DNA of 15,837 nt from contig DDTF01000063.1 in NCBI GenBank assembly GCA_002345965.1, positions 1,422 to 17,258 of the forward strand, given 5' to 3'. Of this stretch, positions 7,698-15,261 are shown piece after piece. The notes under the pieces were generated by a model that saw only the letters and a list, made by a program, of their open reading frames with translations, was not told where the DNA came from and did no database searches. The position numbers and the translations under genes were made by a program. How positions within the stretch are numbered: position 1 is the first letter of the stretch; the number at the start of each line of letters is the position of its first letter. The stretch comes from Flammeovirgaceae bacterium UBA2371 (GTDB taxonomy: Bacteria; Bacteroidota; Bacteroidia; Cytophagales; Cyclobacteriaceae).

Positions 7698-8033
7698 ATG
7701 AACCTGGAAAACACACAAGTTCAGATGAGGAAGGGGATATTGGAATTTTGCATCCTTCATATCATATCTAGAGGAGAAGTATACGCTTCCGACATGTTGG
7801 AAGAGTTGACTGCCGCCAAAATGATAGTAGTTGAAGGAACGCTGTATCCATTACTTACCCGTTTGAAGAATGCTGGATTATTGGAATATAAATGGGTCGA
7901 GTCAAAATCCGGCCCTCCAAGAAAATATTACACATTAACATCACAAGGAAAAAAATTCCTTGATGGGCTTTCCGACACTTGGAAAGACCTTGTACTTTCA
8001 ACTCAGAAGATCACTAATAATTCAATAGCCTAA
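7698..8033 (+). CDS. PadR-family transcriptional regulator
   Basis: This is a 111-residue PadR-type winged-helix repressor. The fold shows as MRKGILEFCILHIISRG (10-26), the recognition-helix region ASDMLEELTAAKMIVVEGTLYPLLTRL (30-56, quoted in part: key residues E47-G48-T49-Y51-P52-L53), the GLLEYKWVES strand, and the wing PPRKYYTLTSQGKKFL. The start is the ATG at 7698, preceded by AGGATG. A frame-compatible TTG 69 bases upstream lies in the probable promoter and would add 23 residues unlike the family. PadR proteins bind DNA as dimers and usually repress their own operon until a ligand or stress releases them. The next gene begins one base after the stop, so the two are almost surely cotranscribed. 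PadR next to a PspC-domain protein is a recurring Bacteroidota arrangement, which suggests control of an envelope-stress module. Confidence 0.9.
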   Translation: MNLENTQVQMRKGILEFCILHIISRGEVYASDMLEELTAAKMIVVEGTLYPLLTRLKNAGLLEYKWVESKSGPPRKYYTLTSQGKKFLDGLSDTWKDLVLSTQKITNNSIA

Positions 8034-8034
8034 C

Positions 8035-10419
8035 ATGAAAAAGAATATTAGCATCAATATAAGTGGAATCATCTTTCACATAGAAGAAGACGGATATGAC
8101 ATCCTTCGCAAATACCTTGATTCCATCAACGCCTATTTCTCTTCATTCGAAGACAATAGTGAGATTCTCGCTGACATCGAAAGTCGTATCGCTGAGCTAT
8201 TTCTTTCCAAATTAAGTGAAGGTAAGCAGGTGATCACCAAAGACGATGTTAATTCCTTAATTAACACGATGGGTAGCGTCAGTGATTTTAAAGCTGCTGA
8301 AGAGCAAGGAAGTGATGGCCCTGAAGTGACAACTTCTTATCGCAACAGGTCAGAATCAAATAACAAGGCATCAGGATCCAAAAAGTTATACCGTGATCAA
8401 AAAAGAAAAATTCTGGGTGGTGTTTGTGCAGGTCTTGCCCACTACTTTAACATAGATCCTGTATGGCCTCGACTATTGTTTGCACTACTTGTACTGGGTA
8501 GCTACGGAGGGCTCTTGCTGGCCTATATCTTACTGTGGATCTTACTCCCGGTTTCCAACGAGCTGGAAGAGGATGCGAATTTTAAAAAAATGTTCCGTGA
8601 TTCTGAAAAAAAGGTAATTGGTGGTGTGGCTTCCGGTGTTGCTGTTTTCTTTGGAATAGACATTACAATAGTTCGCGTTCTGTTTGTAGTCTTCACCTTT
8701 TTTGGAGGATTGGGATTACTTGTTTACATCATTCTGTGGATAGCGTTGCCAGAAGCAAAATCTATTACTGAAAGGATGCAAATGCAGGGAGAGCCTGTAA
8801 CATTATCCAACATTGAAAGCACTGTAAAAAAAAATTTAAACGAAAAGGAGTCTGAAGAAGAAAGTCTGCTTGCCCGTATTATACTATTCCCATTTCGACT
8901 TATCGCACTAATCATTAACGGGCTTGTTAAAATTTTAGGGCCTGTCTTTTCAATGGGGGTTGAGATCATAAGAGTAGGCGCAGGTCTACTGATTACGATG
9001 CTGGGAATTATTCTACTCTTCAGTTTATTCGTTTCGGGAGGCGCCCTGTTTGGTATCTTCTCAATGAGCGATGCGCCTACCCTCTGGTGGAACGCGAATA
9101 TCTCAGGATTGGGATTACCAATGGAGGCGATTCGTAATACCTTCCCTACGTGGGTTATGTTCACTGCCTTCCTGGCTTCTATTATTCCAGCACTTTTCAT
9201 AGCACTATTAGGCATCTCAGTTATTGTTAAACGCATTGTTTTCAAACCAATAGTTGGTTGGAGTTTGTTTGTCATCTTTTTCATTTGTCTGGCTATTTTG
9301 AGTTTTAAAATTCCGCAAACGATATATGCATTCAGAGAGGAAGGAACCCATCTTGAAGAACAAGTTTATCCTATTGACGGAAAAATGTTAATGTTCAAGA
9401 TAAAGGATGTGGGGCTGGAAGATTATGACGTTGCCTCGCTGCGTTTCATTGGCCACGAAAACGATAATTTGAAGATTGTAAAAAAATTTGAAGCGCAGGG
9501 ACAAAATCGTAAAACAGCTATTGAAAATGCGCAAATGGTAACCTATCAAATCAGTAAGAACGATAGCATTTATACTTTCGATTCCAACGTCACATTTAAA
9601 AAGGATGTACCATTTCGCGCACAGAGAATTGATATAGACGTTTACGTCCCGTTCAACCAGCCATTTGTTGTTGATCAATACTTGTGGGATATCGTGGACA
9701 ACTATGGCAAACACTACAACAAAGACAAGCAATCAAATAATACTTTTAAAATGACTGCCTCGGGATTGGAATGTATAAGTTGTCCTCAAGATCAGTCAAG
9801 TAATAATAAGTACATTCAAAATAACCTGAGTGATTTCGAATCAGTGGAAATAAGCGGAATCTTTGATGTTCGCATTGAGCAATCAGATGATTATTCCGTT
9901 GAAATTGAAGGCTCTGATCAACAAAAGGAAAATTATGATGTATTCACTCAAAACAGAACATTGGTTATCGACTATGAAAATAAAAGCATTAGATACTTTT
10001 GGAAGGATGACCTTTACGAAAGAGACAAAATTATAATTACCATCAGGATGCCCCATTTGCGGGAATTGGACGCTAAAGGAGCAGGTAAATTGAGATTCAG
10101 GAATTTTGATGAAAGTGATGTTGAAATTAAGCTAAGTGGCGCCATTGAAGCAGATGGTAGGCTGGAAGCGAACAACTTAGATTTAGATATTTCAGGAGCC
10201 TCTTCACTTGACCTTGATGGAGCTGGTGCTTTTATGGAGGCCAGCATCACCGGGGCATCCACCCTACGCGCATACGCTTACAAAGTTGACCGAGCGATCA
10301 TTGAAGCACATGGTGCCTCTTCTGCTAAAGTTACGGTGAATGAAACTTTAGAAATTAATAAGAGCTTTGCGAGTAACGTTTCACATCGAGGAAATGCTGT
10401 AGTAACTAACAATAAATAA
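8035..10419 (+). CDS. PspC-domain membrane protein with two PspC repeats and a C-terminal DUF2807 (GIN) beta-helix domain
   Basis: This is a 794-residue membrane protein. Residues 1-90 form a soluble N-terminal domain seen in Bacteroidota PspC proteins (ISGIIFHIEEDGYDILRKYL, then ILADIESRIAELF). Two PspC domains follow at about 116-173 and 184-241, each starting with a KK(L/M)(Y/F)RD motif, then GGVxxGxAxxFxID and an aromatic helix pair ending in WIxLP. Further membrane helices lie at about 278-303, 310-345, 372-398 and 405-425. The extracytoplasmic part (430-794) ends with a DUF2807/GIN domain (about 598-790) of short repeated beta strands (SVEISGIFDVRIEQ, LSGAIEADGRL, ISGASSLDLDGAG, ITGASTLRAYA). 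PspC domains are linked to phage-shock envelope stress in Proteobacteria; DUF2807 function is unsettled. A CISC pair at 580-583 precedes the GIN domain. The gene is translationally linked to padR, one base upstream, and is closed by a strong terminator. Confidence 0.9.
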   Translation: MKKNISINISGIIFHIEEDGYDILRKYLDSINAYFSSFEDNSEILADIESRIAELFLSKLSEGKQVITKDDVNSLINTMGSVSDFKAAEEQGSDGPEVTTSYRNRSESNNKASGSKKLYRDQKRKILGGVCAGLAHYFNIDPVWPRLLFALLVLGSYGGLLLAYILLWILLPVSNELEEDANFKKMFRDSEKKVIGGVASGVAVFFGIDITIVRVLFVVFTFFGGLGLLVYIILWIALPEAKSITERMQMQGEPVTLSNIESTVKKNLNEKESEEESLLARIILFPFRLIALIINGLVKILGPVFSMGVEIIRVGAGLLITMLGIILLFSLFVSGGALFGIFSMSDAPTLWWNANISGLGLPMEAIRNTFPTWVMFTAFLASIIPALFIALLGISVIVKRIVFKPIVGWSLFVIFFICLAILSFKIPQTIYAFREEGTHLEEQVYPIDGKMLMFKIKDVGLEDYDVASLRFIGHENDNLKIVKKFEAQGQNRKTAIENAQMVTYQISKNDSIYTFDSNVTFKKDVPFRAQRIDIDVYVPFNQPFVVDQYLWDIVDNYGKHYNKDKQSNNTFKMTASGLECISCPQDQSSNNKYIQNNLSDFESVEISGIFDVRIEQSDDYSVEIEGSDQQKENYDVFTQNRTLVIDYENKSIRYFWKDDLYERDKIIITIRMPHLRELDAKGAGKLRFRNFDESDVEIKLSGAIEADGRLEANNLDLDISGASSLDLDGAGAFMEASITGASTLRAYAYKVDRAIIEAHGASSAKVTVNETLEINKSFASNVSHRGNAVVTNNK

Positions 10420-10428
10420 TCTTCATAC

Positions 10429-10459
10429 AAATAAAAGGGGAGTAATTCCCCTTTTATTT
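10429..10459. terminator. Strong intrinsic terminator after the padR-pspC operon
   Basis: AAATAAAAGGGGA (10429-10441) and TCCCCTTTTATTT (10447-10459) form a perfect 13-base stem with a 5-base loop, GTAAT. The stem begins 10 bases after the pspC/DUF2807 stop. The 3' arm ends in a T-rich run, giving the classic terminator shape. The A-rich 5' arm would also supply T residues on the minus strand, although no convergent gene uses it. Confidence 0.85.
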
Positions 10460-10500
10460 TACTAAAAGAATGCGCTCCTTTACTTAGATAAAAGAAAGTA

Positions 10501-11904
10501 ATGGATGTTCGTATAAAATTCCTTGGTGCCGCCAAAAGTGTAACTGGTTCTAAATACCTGTTAGAAATTAACAGGAAAAGAATCCTGGTAGACTGCGGTA
10601 TGTTTCAGGGGGCAAAAGAACTACGTTTAAGAAACTGGAGTTCTCTTCCAATTGATCCCACTAAGATTGACCTGGTTATAATCACTCATGCCCATATTGA
10701 TCACACTGGATATCTTCCAAGGTTGGTAAAAGATGGTTATGGAGGAAAAATCATTTGTACGCATGCCACTGAAGACCTTATGCAAATTCTTTTGCTGGAT
10801 GCAGGTAAACTGCAGGAGGAGGAAGCACAATTTGCACTCAAGCATGGATATTCAAGACATAGTAAGCCAGAACCCCTATTTGGAACGGAAGATGCAAAAA
10901 AAGTGCTTGACATGGTTGACTCTTACCCTTTAGGAAAATCAATACAATTAACAGATGGAGTGAGCGCTGTGTTCCATAATGCGGGACATATCTTAGGTGC
11001 AGCCATGATTGAAATAACTCTAAATGGTGCGGAGCAACAAAAGAAAATAGTTTTCTCTGGCGATTTGGGTAGAAATGAAGATCCCCTCATGTACCCCCCT
11101 ACTCACCTCAAGAAAGCGGATATCTTATTAGTGGAATCTACTTACGGAGACAGACTGAATCCAATGGAGAAAGTTGAAAATGACCTGGCAGATGCCATTA
11201 ATTATACTTACGACAGAAGAGGGTGTGTAATCATGCCTGCATTCGCTGTGGGCAGAACACAAAACCTTTTATTTTATCTTCATCAATTAATGTCTGCGGG
11301 GAAAATTCCACAGATCCCAATTTTTATTGATAGCCCAATGGCTATCAGTGTGACCAACTTATATGAGAAGCATGGAAGCACACATAAGCTTGTCGTTGAG
11401 AACAAGAATAATAAACTGATAAGTGTTTTTGATTCGCCCAACATTCATTTCTGCAACACTCCGGATAGTTCCAGAGAACTTAATGACAGAAAAGATCCTG
11501 CCATAATTGTATCAGCAAGTGGTATGTGTACAGGCGGCCGAATCCTTCATCACCTTTATCATCGCCTTCCCAATAAGCAGGATACTATTTTGTTTGCAGG
11601 TTATCAGGCCGAAGGAACAAGAGGAAGGGATATTTTAGATGGTAGTCCTTCAGTTCGTATTTTTGGTATAGAAGTGCCAGTGAAATGTGCAGTTAAAGAA
11701 ATTCATGGACTATCGGCCCATGCGGATCAACTCGAGTTGATGCAATGGTTAGCCAGCTTCGAGTCCTCTCCTAAAATGACTTTTATTACTCATGGAGAAG
11801 AGAAGGCTGCCATGGCTCTCAAACACAAAATTGAAAATGAATTGAGTTGGAATTGCTTTATTCCTGAATACCTGGAATCTGTGGAATTATTTTCATCAAT
11901 TTGA
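10501..11904 (+). CDS. Metallo-beta-lactamase/beta-CASP RNA-processing nuclease
   Basis: This 467-residue protein belongs to the CPSF73/YSH1-like group of beta-CASP metallo-beta-lactamases, which process RNA as endo- or exoribonucleases using two zinc ions. All key motifs are visible: the start VRIKFLGAAKSVTGSKYLLE, motif 2 HAHIDHTG (H63, H65, D67, H68), motif 3 H163 (NAGHILGA) and motif 4 D188 (FSGDLGR). The beta-CASP insert carries VESTYGDR, the MPAFAVGRTQ segment (245-254) and the SASGMCTGGR loop (338-347). Motif B/C is HGLSAHADQ (H403, H407), followed by FITHGE (H431). The length is typical. The product is cytoplasmic. The gene follows a terminator with 41 bases between, so it likely has its own promoter, although I see no clear -7 element. 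Its stop overlaps the TTG start of the next gene, so translational coupling is likely. The exact RNA substrate is unknown. Confidence 0.92.
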   Translation: MDVRIKFLGAAKSVTGSKYLLEINRKRILVDCGMFQGAKELRLRNWSSLPIDPTKIDLVIITHAHIDHTGYLPRLVKDGYGGKIICTHATEDLMQILLLDAGKLQEEEAQFALKHGYSRHSKPEPLFGTEDAKKVLDMVDSYPLGKSIQLTDGVSAVFHNAGHILGAAMIEITLNGAEQQKKIVFSGDLGRNEDPLMYPPTHLKKADILLVESTYGDRLNPMEKVENDLADAINYTYDRRGCVIMPAFAVGRTQNLLFYLHQLMSAGKIPQIPIFIDSPMAISVTNLYEKHGSTHKLVVENKNNKLISVFDSPNIHFCNTPDSSRELNDRKDPAIIVSASGMCTGGRILHHLYHRLPNKQDTILFAGYQAEGTRGRDILDGSPSVRIFGIEVPVKCAVKEIHGLSAHADQLELMQWLASFESSPKMTFITHGEEKAAMALKHKIENELSWNCFIPEYLESVELFSSI

Positions 11905-12320
11905 AAAAGACTGTTTTAGCATTTCTTTGCTGGAGTTGTTGTGTCAGTGCTTTTGCTCAAAAGATTAATTTGAAAGGTCAGCTGTATTGGGTTGCCCCTG
12001 AGAGCAATCCAACACAACAGACTATAGAATATAATGGACTGCCTCTTGAAATTTTTGTGCATCCAATTACTTCTCTTGCAGAAGTAGATGTGAGTGAGAG
12101 TGTAATTACTAAAATCTATACACCCGTCATTAGTCGGTTTTTTAGTAAGTGGAATGGGTCATTTAAGACCAAATTGCCTCCGGGTGAATATTCAGTTTTT
12201 GTCAGGTATCAAAATGGATTTTATGGCAACCTTCAGGATATAACAGGAAACCTTAGTCCAGTGATCATCAAGAATAAAAATGCCTGGATAACAATAACAA
12301 TCAATTATCCCTATCCATAA
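11901..12320 (+). CDS. Small secreted transthyretin/carboxypeptidase-regulatory-like protein (copy 1), TTG start
   Basis: I do not recognise a named family. The 139-residue product has a signal peptide (MKKTVLAFLCWSCCVSAFAQ, cleavage near residue 20) followed by one beta-rich domain. Key pieces are NLKGQLYWVAP (23-33), LPLEIFVHPITSL (47-59), NGSFKTKLPPGEYSVFV (85-101), FYGNL (107-111) and AWITITINYPYP at the end. The GSF...LPPGEYSVFV pattern is like carboxypeptidase-regulatory or transthyretin-type folds (DGxFxFxxLPPGxYxVxV). The start is a TTG at 11901 that overlaps the TGA of the nuclease gene by 4 bases; no nearby ATG would keep the signal peptide. The next gene encodes a related protein. 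It is probably periplasmic or surface-associated; its function is unknown. Confidence 0.75.
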   Translation: MKKTVLAFLCWSCCVSAFAQKINLKGQLYWVAPESNPTQQTIEYNGLPLEIFVHPITSLAEVDVSESVITKIYTPVISRFFSKWNGSFKTKLPPGEYSVFVRYQNGFYGNLQDITGNLSPVIIKNKNAWITITINYPYP

Positions 12321-12371
12321 TACCAGTACAGTTGGCTTTGTGATTCATAAAGGAATATGGTAAATTAGATC

Positions 12372-12806
12372 ATGAGGGGATTTGCAATCCTTCTTTTAGT
12401 CCTTAATTTTTCCTGCGTTGCCACGCAACCGCAGCAAGGTATTAAAGGGCAGGTTTTCTGGATTTCTGGCAATCAATTGCCAGGACCAGACGCTGTTAAA
12501 TCGGCACACTATGGTGTTCAGAGAGAAGTTCATATCTATGAACTTACCACATTGCAGGACGTCACAATGAGTTCCGATGGGTTTTTTACTGACATCAAGA
12601 CGCGACATATCACCACAATTACTACAAAGGCAGATGGTTCTTTTATGATAAAACTTCCTTCTGGAGATTACTCAGTTTTTGTAAAGGAGGCCGCTGGGCT
12701 TTATGCCAATCTCTTCAACAAAAACAACGCCATCAACCCAGTGGCTGTAAAAGACGGCCAATACACCTGGTTGCCAATTTCAATAGATTATGAGGCAGCC
12801 TATTAA
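12372..12806 (+). CDS. Small secreted transthyretin/carboxypeptidase-regulatory-like protein (copy 2)
   Basis: This 144-residue protein is a diverged paralogue of the preceding gene product. Shared features in the same order are GIKGQVFWISG (23-33), REVHIYELTTL (51-61), DGSFMIKLPSGDYSVFV (88-104), LYANL (110-114) and the ending YTWLPISIDY (131-140). The N-terminus MRGFAILLLVLNFSCVATQ is an export signal. C15 could be a lipidated cysteine, but Asn at -3 makes the lipobox poor, so it may instead be a cleaved signal peptide. The ATG at 12372 lies 51 bases after the previous stop, close enough for cotranscription. The pairing suggests two ligands or two partners of one periplasmic role, but nothing in the sequence names it. 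Confidence 0.75.
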   Translation: MRGFAILLLVLNFSCVATQPQQGIKGQVFWISGNQLPGPDAVKSAHYGVQREVHIYELTTLQDVTMSSDGFFTDIKTRHITTITTKADGSFMIKLPSGDYSVFVKEAAGLYANLFNKNNAINPVAVKDGQYTWLPISIDYEAAY

Positions 12807-12807
12807 T

Positions 12808-12815
12808 TAATTTTG
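12808..12815 (+). promoter_or_regulatory. Candidate -7 promoter element for the ECF sigma operon
   Basis: TAATTTTG is a full match to TAnnTTTG, directly after the stop of the preceding gene. No good -33 TTG lies at the usual distance. Transcription would start near 12822, giving a leader of about 47 bases before the ATG at 12869. Confidence 0.4.
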
Positions 12816-12868
12816 GTATGGTGCAACCCCTGAGTCCAATTCCGCATCTAGCTACTGAAACAATTTAA

Positions 12869-13450
12869 ATGGGATTTCAAATTTACCGGGCTAAGGAAAC
12901 CGAATGGATTGAAGGGTGCAAAAGGCAGGATTCAAATGCCCAAAAGCACCTGTATGAGCAATACTCCAGTAAAATGTATGCGCTTTGTTGTCGCTACATC
13001 CCATCTAAAATGGAAGCAGAAGACGTATTGGTTACTTCATTTACAAAGCTCTTCGAACGAATTGACCAGTTTAAAGGTGAAGGTAGTTTTGAAGGCTGGA
13101 TGCGGAGAATAGTGGTAAACGAATCACTATCCTACTTAAGGAGAAATAAGAACATGTATCTGGATACAGAAATAGAGGCGGTAGACCGAAGTCCAGATTA
13201 TGCTCAATTAGAAAATCACCTGGAGGCTGAGGATTTATTGAAAATGGTAAATGATTTGCCCACCGGTTATAGAATGGTTTTCAACCTTTATGCAATTGAT
13301 GGCTATTCGCATAAAGAAATTGCTGAACAACTAGAGATCAGTGAGAATACCTCAAAATCTCAGTTAAGTAGAGCACGGGCACTGTTACAGAAAAAATTGA
13401 TAGAGTTGGAGAAAGAAGCGTTGACAAAAAAAACAAATGGTTATGAATAA
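12869..13450 (+). CDS. ECF-type RNA polymerase sigma-70 factor
   Basis: This is a 193-residue extracytoplasmic-function sigma factor. Region 2 lies at about 24-92 (AQKHLYEQYSSKMYALCCRY, then AEDVLVTSFTKLFERIDQFKGEG and FEGWMRRIVVNESLSYLRR, quoted in part). Region 4 lies at about 120-176 with the helix-turn-helix GYSHKEIAEQLEISENTSKS (145-164) and SQLSRARALLQKKL after it. There is no region 3 and no C-terminal extension, which is typical. It would direct RNA polymerase to a small regulon when released from its regulator. The next gene, for a single-pass membrane protein, overlaps this one by 14 bases, the usual arrangement for a sigma factor and its anti-sigma partner. The ATG at 12869 is the first in frame and gives the expected N-terminus. 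Confidence 0.93.
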   Translation: MGFQIYRAKETEWIEGCKRQDSNAQKHLYEQYSSKMYALCCRYIPSKMEAEDVLVTSFTKLFERIDQFKGEGSFEGWMRRIVVNESLSYLRRNKNMYLDTEIEAVDRSPDYAQLENHLEAEDLLKMVNDLPTGYRMVFNLYAIDGYSHKEIAEQLEISENTSKSQLSRARALLQKKLIELEKEALTKKTNGYE

Positions 13451-14174
13451 CCCGATAGACAAATTACTAAAAAATAAACTCGAAGGACTTGCTATTGATC
13501 CCAGCCCAGAAGCATGGTCAAAAGTAGCCGCGAGTTTACCAAAAAAAAATAAAATCTGGCTCAGGGTAGCAGCTTCCTTATTAATGGCGGGTCTTGGTTT
13601 TGTTTTTTGGCTTTACGTGAATAATAACACAGGCACCCAACAAATCGCTCCAATTGCTGGCATGCAAACTACAGAAGAGGTGACAGGTAACACCAGGACA
13701 GATATTGAGAAGACCCCTATAGCTGAAACAGAACAACAAAGTCAAAATACAAAGGCAACAGCGCCAACTCCTTTGATAGCAAAAACTCAACCTGTGGCCA
13801 GGATTAAAGAAAAGGAAGAGTGCACTGATAATGCATCAGCAGCACAAAATGAACCTGATGTACTGAAAGCAGAATTAACACATTCAATCGCTTTGGTTGA
13901 TCTTGATATAAATAAAGAGACACCTGAGATCACCACTGCTCAAGTTGAAAGCAAGCCAATTGTTATCGTATACGAATTAGCAGAAGTGAATATTAAAACA
14001 GAGGATGATGAAGCATTGATTCCGCTATTACCAAAGAAAACAGGACTTAAAAAAGTACTTGACGTAGCGAATGAAATGAGAACTGGTGAAAGTCCTCTCA
14101 ATGGTTTGCGTCAGGTGAAAGATGAGATCCTTGCATTTAATTTTAGAAAAGAAGATAAAAACAGTAATAAATAA
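13437..14174 (+). CDS. Single-pass membrane protein, probable anti-sigma factor
   Basis: This 245-residue protein has a short cytoplasmic N-terminus, one membrane helix at about 40-61 (IWLRVAASLLMAGLGFVFWLYV region), and a long, low-complexity, Thr/Gln/Glu-rich periplasmic part. The N-terminal IDPSPEAWSKVAASLP (20-35) resembles the short N-terminal segment of many Bacteroidota proteins encoded directly after ECF sigma factors. No zinc-binding HxxxCxxC anti-sigma motif is present, so this would be a non-ZAS type. The role as anti-sigma factor rests mainly on the 14-base overlap with the sigma gene, the single helix and the topology. A second ATG at 13443 would shorten the protein by two residues and cannot be ruled out. 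The C-terminal segment (about 208-245, LKKVLDVANEMRTGESPLNGL) is more conserved in appearance and may contact an envelope partner. Confidence 0.75.
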   Translation: MVMNNPIDKLLKNKLEGLAIDPSPEAWSKVAASLPKKNKIWLRVAASLLMAGLGFVFWLYVNNNTGTQQIAPIAGMQTTEEVTGNTRTDIEKTPIAETEQQSQNTKATAPTPLIAKTQPVARIKEKEECTDNASAAQNEPDVLKAELTHSIALVDLDINKETPEITTAQVESKPIVIVYELAEVNIKTEDDEALIPLLPKKTGLKKVLDVANEMRTGESPLNGLRQVKDEILAFNFRKEDKNSNK

Positions 14175-14182
14175 TTTTGAAA

Positions 14183-15247
14183 ATGAGAAAGAGAATGATC
14201 GTGTTGCTAATGTTTGTAGTGGGAATGGGTCAACTTGCCTTCGCGCAATCCACCCCGGCAGATACTGTAGTAATCAAAATCGGAGAATCCAGTAAAGTGA
14301 TTTTTGCTATACATAAGAACGATTTACAAACCATAAAGTATTATGACTTTCAGGCGCTTATGAATGATATGATTACTAAGCTTGAAAATAATGACGGAAC
14401 CAACGTCAGTACTCCTCCAAGCAACTACTTGAAAGATCAGGACAGAGTAGTCAGTACCGATAAACAAGATGAAGTCACTTATGAGTGGCCTAAGGATACG
14501 GAGAGCGATGAGAGGGATGATGATGACGATGAGTGGATAACCTATGAAGGCAATAACTCTTCTCGCAATGGAGAGCGTCAGGTAATCAGAACCTACCGTG
14601 GAAAGAGAACAACACACTCACTTAATTTCGATATAGGCACTAACAATTTACTGAAGGACGGTAAGTTCCCTGATAGTGGAAACGATTTATATACAGTAAA
14701 ACCTTTTGGTTCATGGTATGTGGGTATTAACTCAATTCAAAGAACACGACTTGCCAATAAATTTTTTCTTGAATGGGGAGTGGGTGTAAGCTGGTACAAC
14801 TTCAAGTTTGAAAATCAGCAAACGATCATGTCAAAAGACAATGTTGGAGTTAACTTTGCCATCGACACTCGAGATCTGGATTTTAAAAAGAGCAAGCTCA
14901 CAGCTTCTTATATTAACGCTTCCTTTGTACCAGTAATTGATTTTGGTGGCAACAGAAGAAAGCCGATGGTGTTTGATAGTCGCAACGCCAATTCGTTTCG
15001 TATCGGAGTAGGACCTTATGTTGGATATCGAATTGATAGTTATACCAAACAGGTTTTCGAAGAGAGTGGCGATAAAAAAAGAAACAGGAATCACGACAGT
15101 TTTTACCTGGATAACATACGCTATGGTGGCCGACTGCAAATAGGGTTTCAGGATGTAGATCTTTTTTTCAACTATGACATGAACGAATTGTTCACTTCAG
15201 GAAAAGGCCCAGCGCTAAATGCATTCAGCTTTGGTGTGACCTTCTAA
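14183..15247 (+). CDS. Outer-membrane beta-barrel protein
   Basis: This is a 354-residue exported protein from the ATG at 14183; a TTG two codons upstream is possible but less likely. The signal peptide is MRKRMIVLLMFVVGMGQLAFAQ (1-22, shown here only for its h-region V7-V13 and the AFAQ end). A soluble linker with an acidic run (SDERDDDDDEW, 108-118) precedes a probable beta-barrel at about 143-354. Its strands alternate polar and aromatic residues (WYVGINSI, FFLEWGVGVSWYNFKFE, FRIGVGPYVGYRID, GGRLQIGFQDVDLFFNYDM), and the chain ends FSFGVTF with a terminal Phe, the usual barrel-assembly signal. It is the third gene of the sigma operon, starting 8 bases after the anti-sigma candidate. It could be the regulated product or a sensor of envelope state. 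No specific family name is recognised. Confidence 0.8.
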   Translation: MRKRMIVLLMFVVGMGQLAFAQSTPADTVVIKIGESSKVIFAIHKNDLQTIKYYDFQALMNDMITKLENNDGTNVSTPPSNYLKDQDRVVSTDKQDEVTYEWPKDTESDERDDDDDEWITYEGNNSSRNGERQVIRTYRGKRTTHSLNFDIGTNNLLKDGKFPDSGNDLYTVKPFGSWYVGINSIQRTRLANKFFLEWGVGVSWYNFKFENQQTIMSKDNVGVNFAIDTRDLDFKKSKLTASYINASFVPVIDFGGNRRKPMVFDSRNANSFRIGVGPYVGYRIDSYTKQVFEESGDKKRNRNHDSFYLDNIRYGGRLQIGFQDVDLFFNYDMNELFTSGKGPALNAFSFGVTF

Positions 15248-15261
15248 AAAAACTTAACTAT

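Noticed and set aside
8724..9284. A 186-codon open frame on the minus strand inside the PspC gene
   Set aside because: It is antisense to membrane-helix codons with clear family motifs; the product is low in recognisable structure and has no start context of its own.
14177..14182. A TTG start two codons upstream of the barrel gene
   Set aside because: The ATG at 14183 already gives a complete signal peptide with a basic N-terminus; the extra two residues add nothing.
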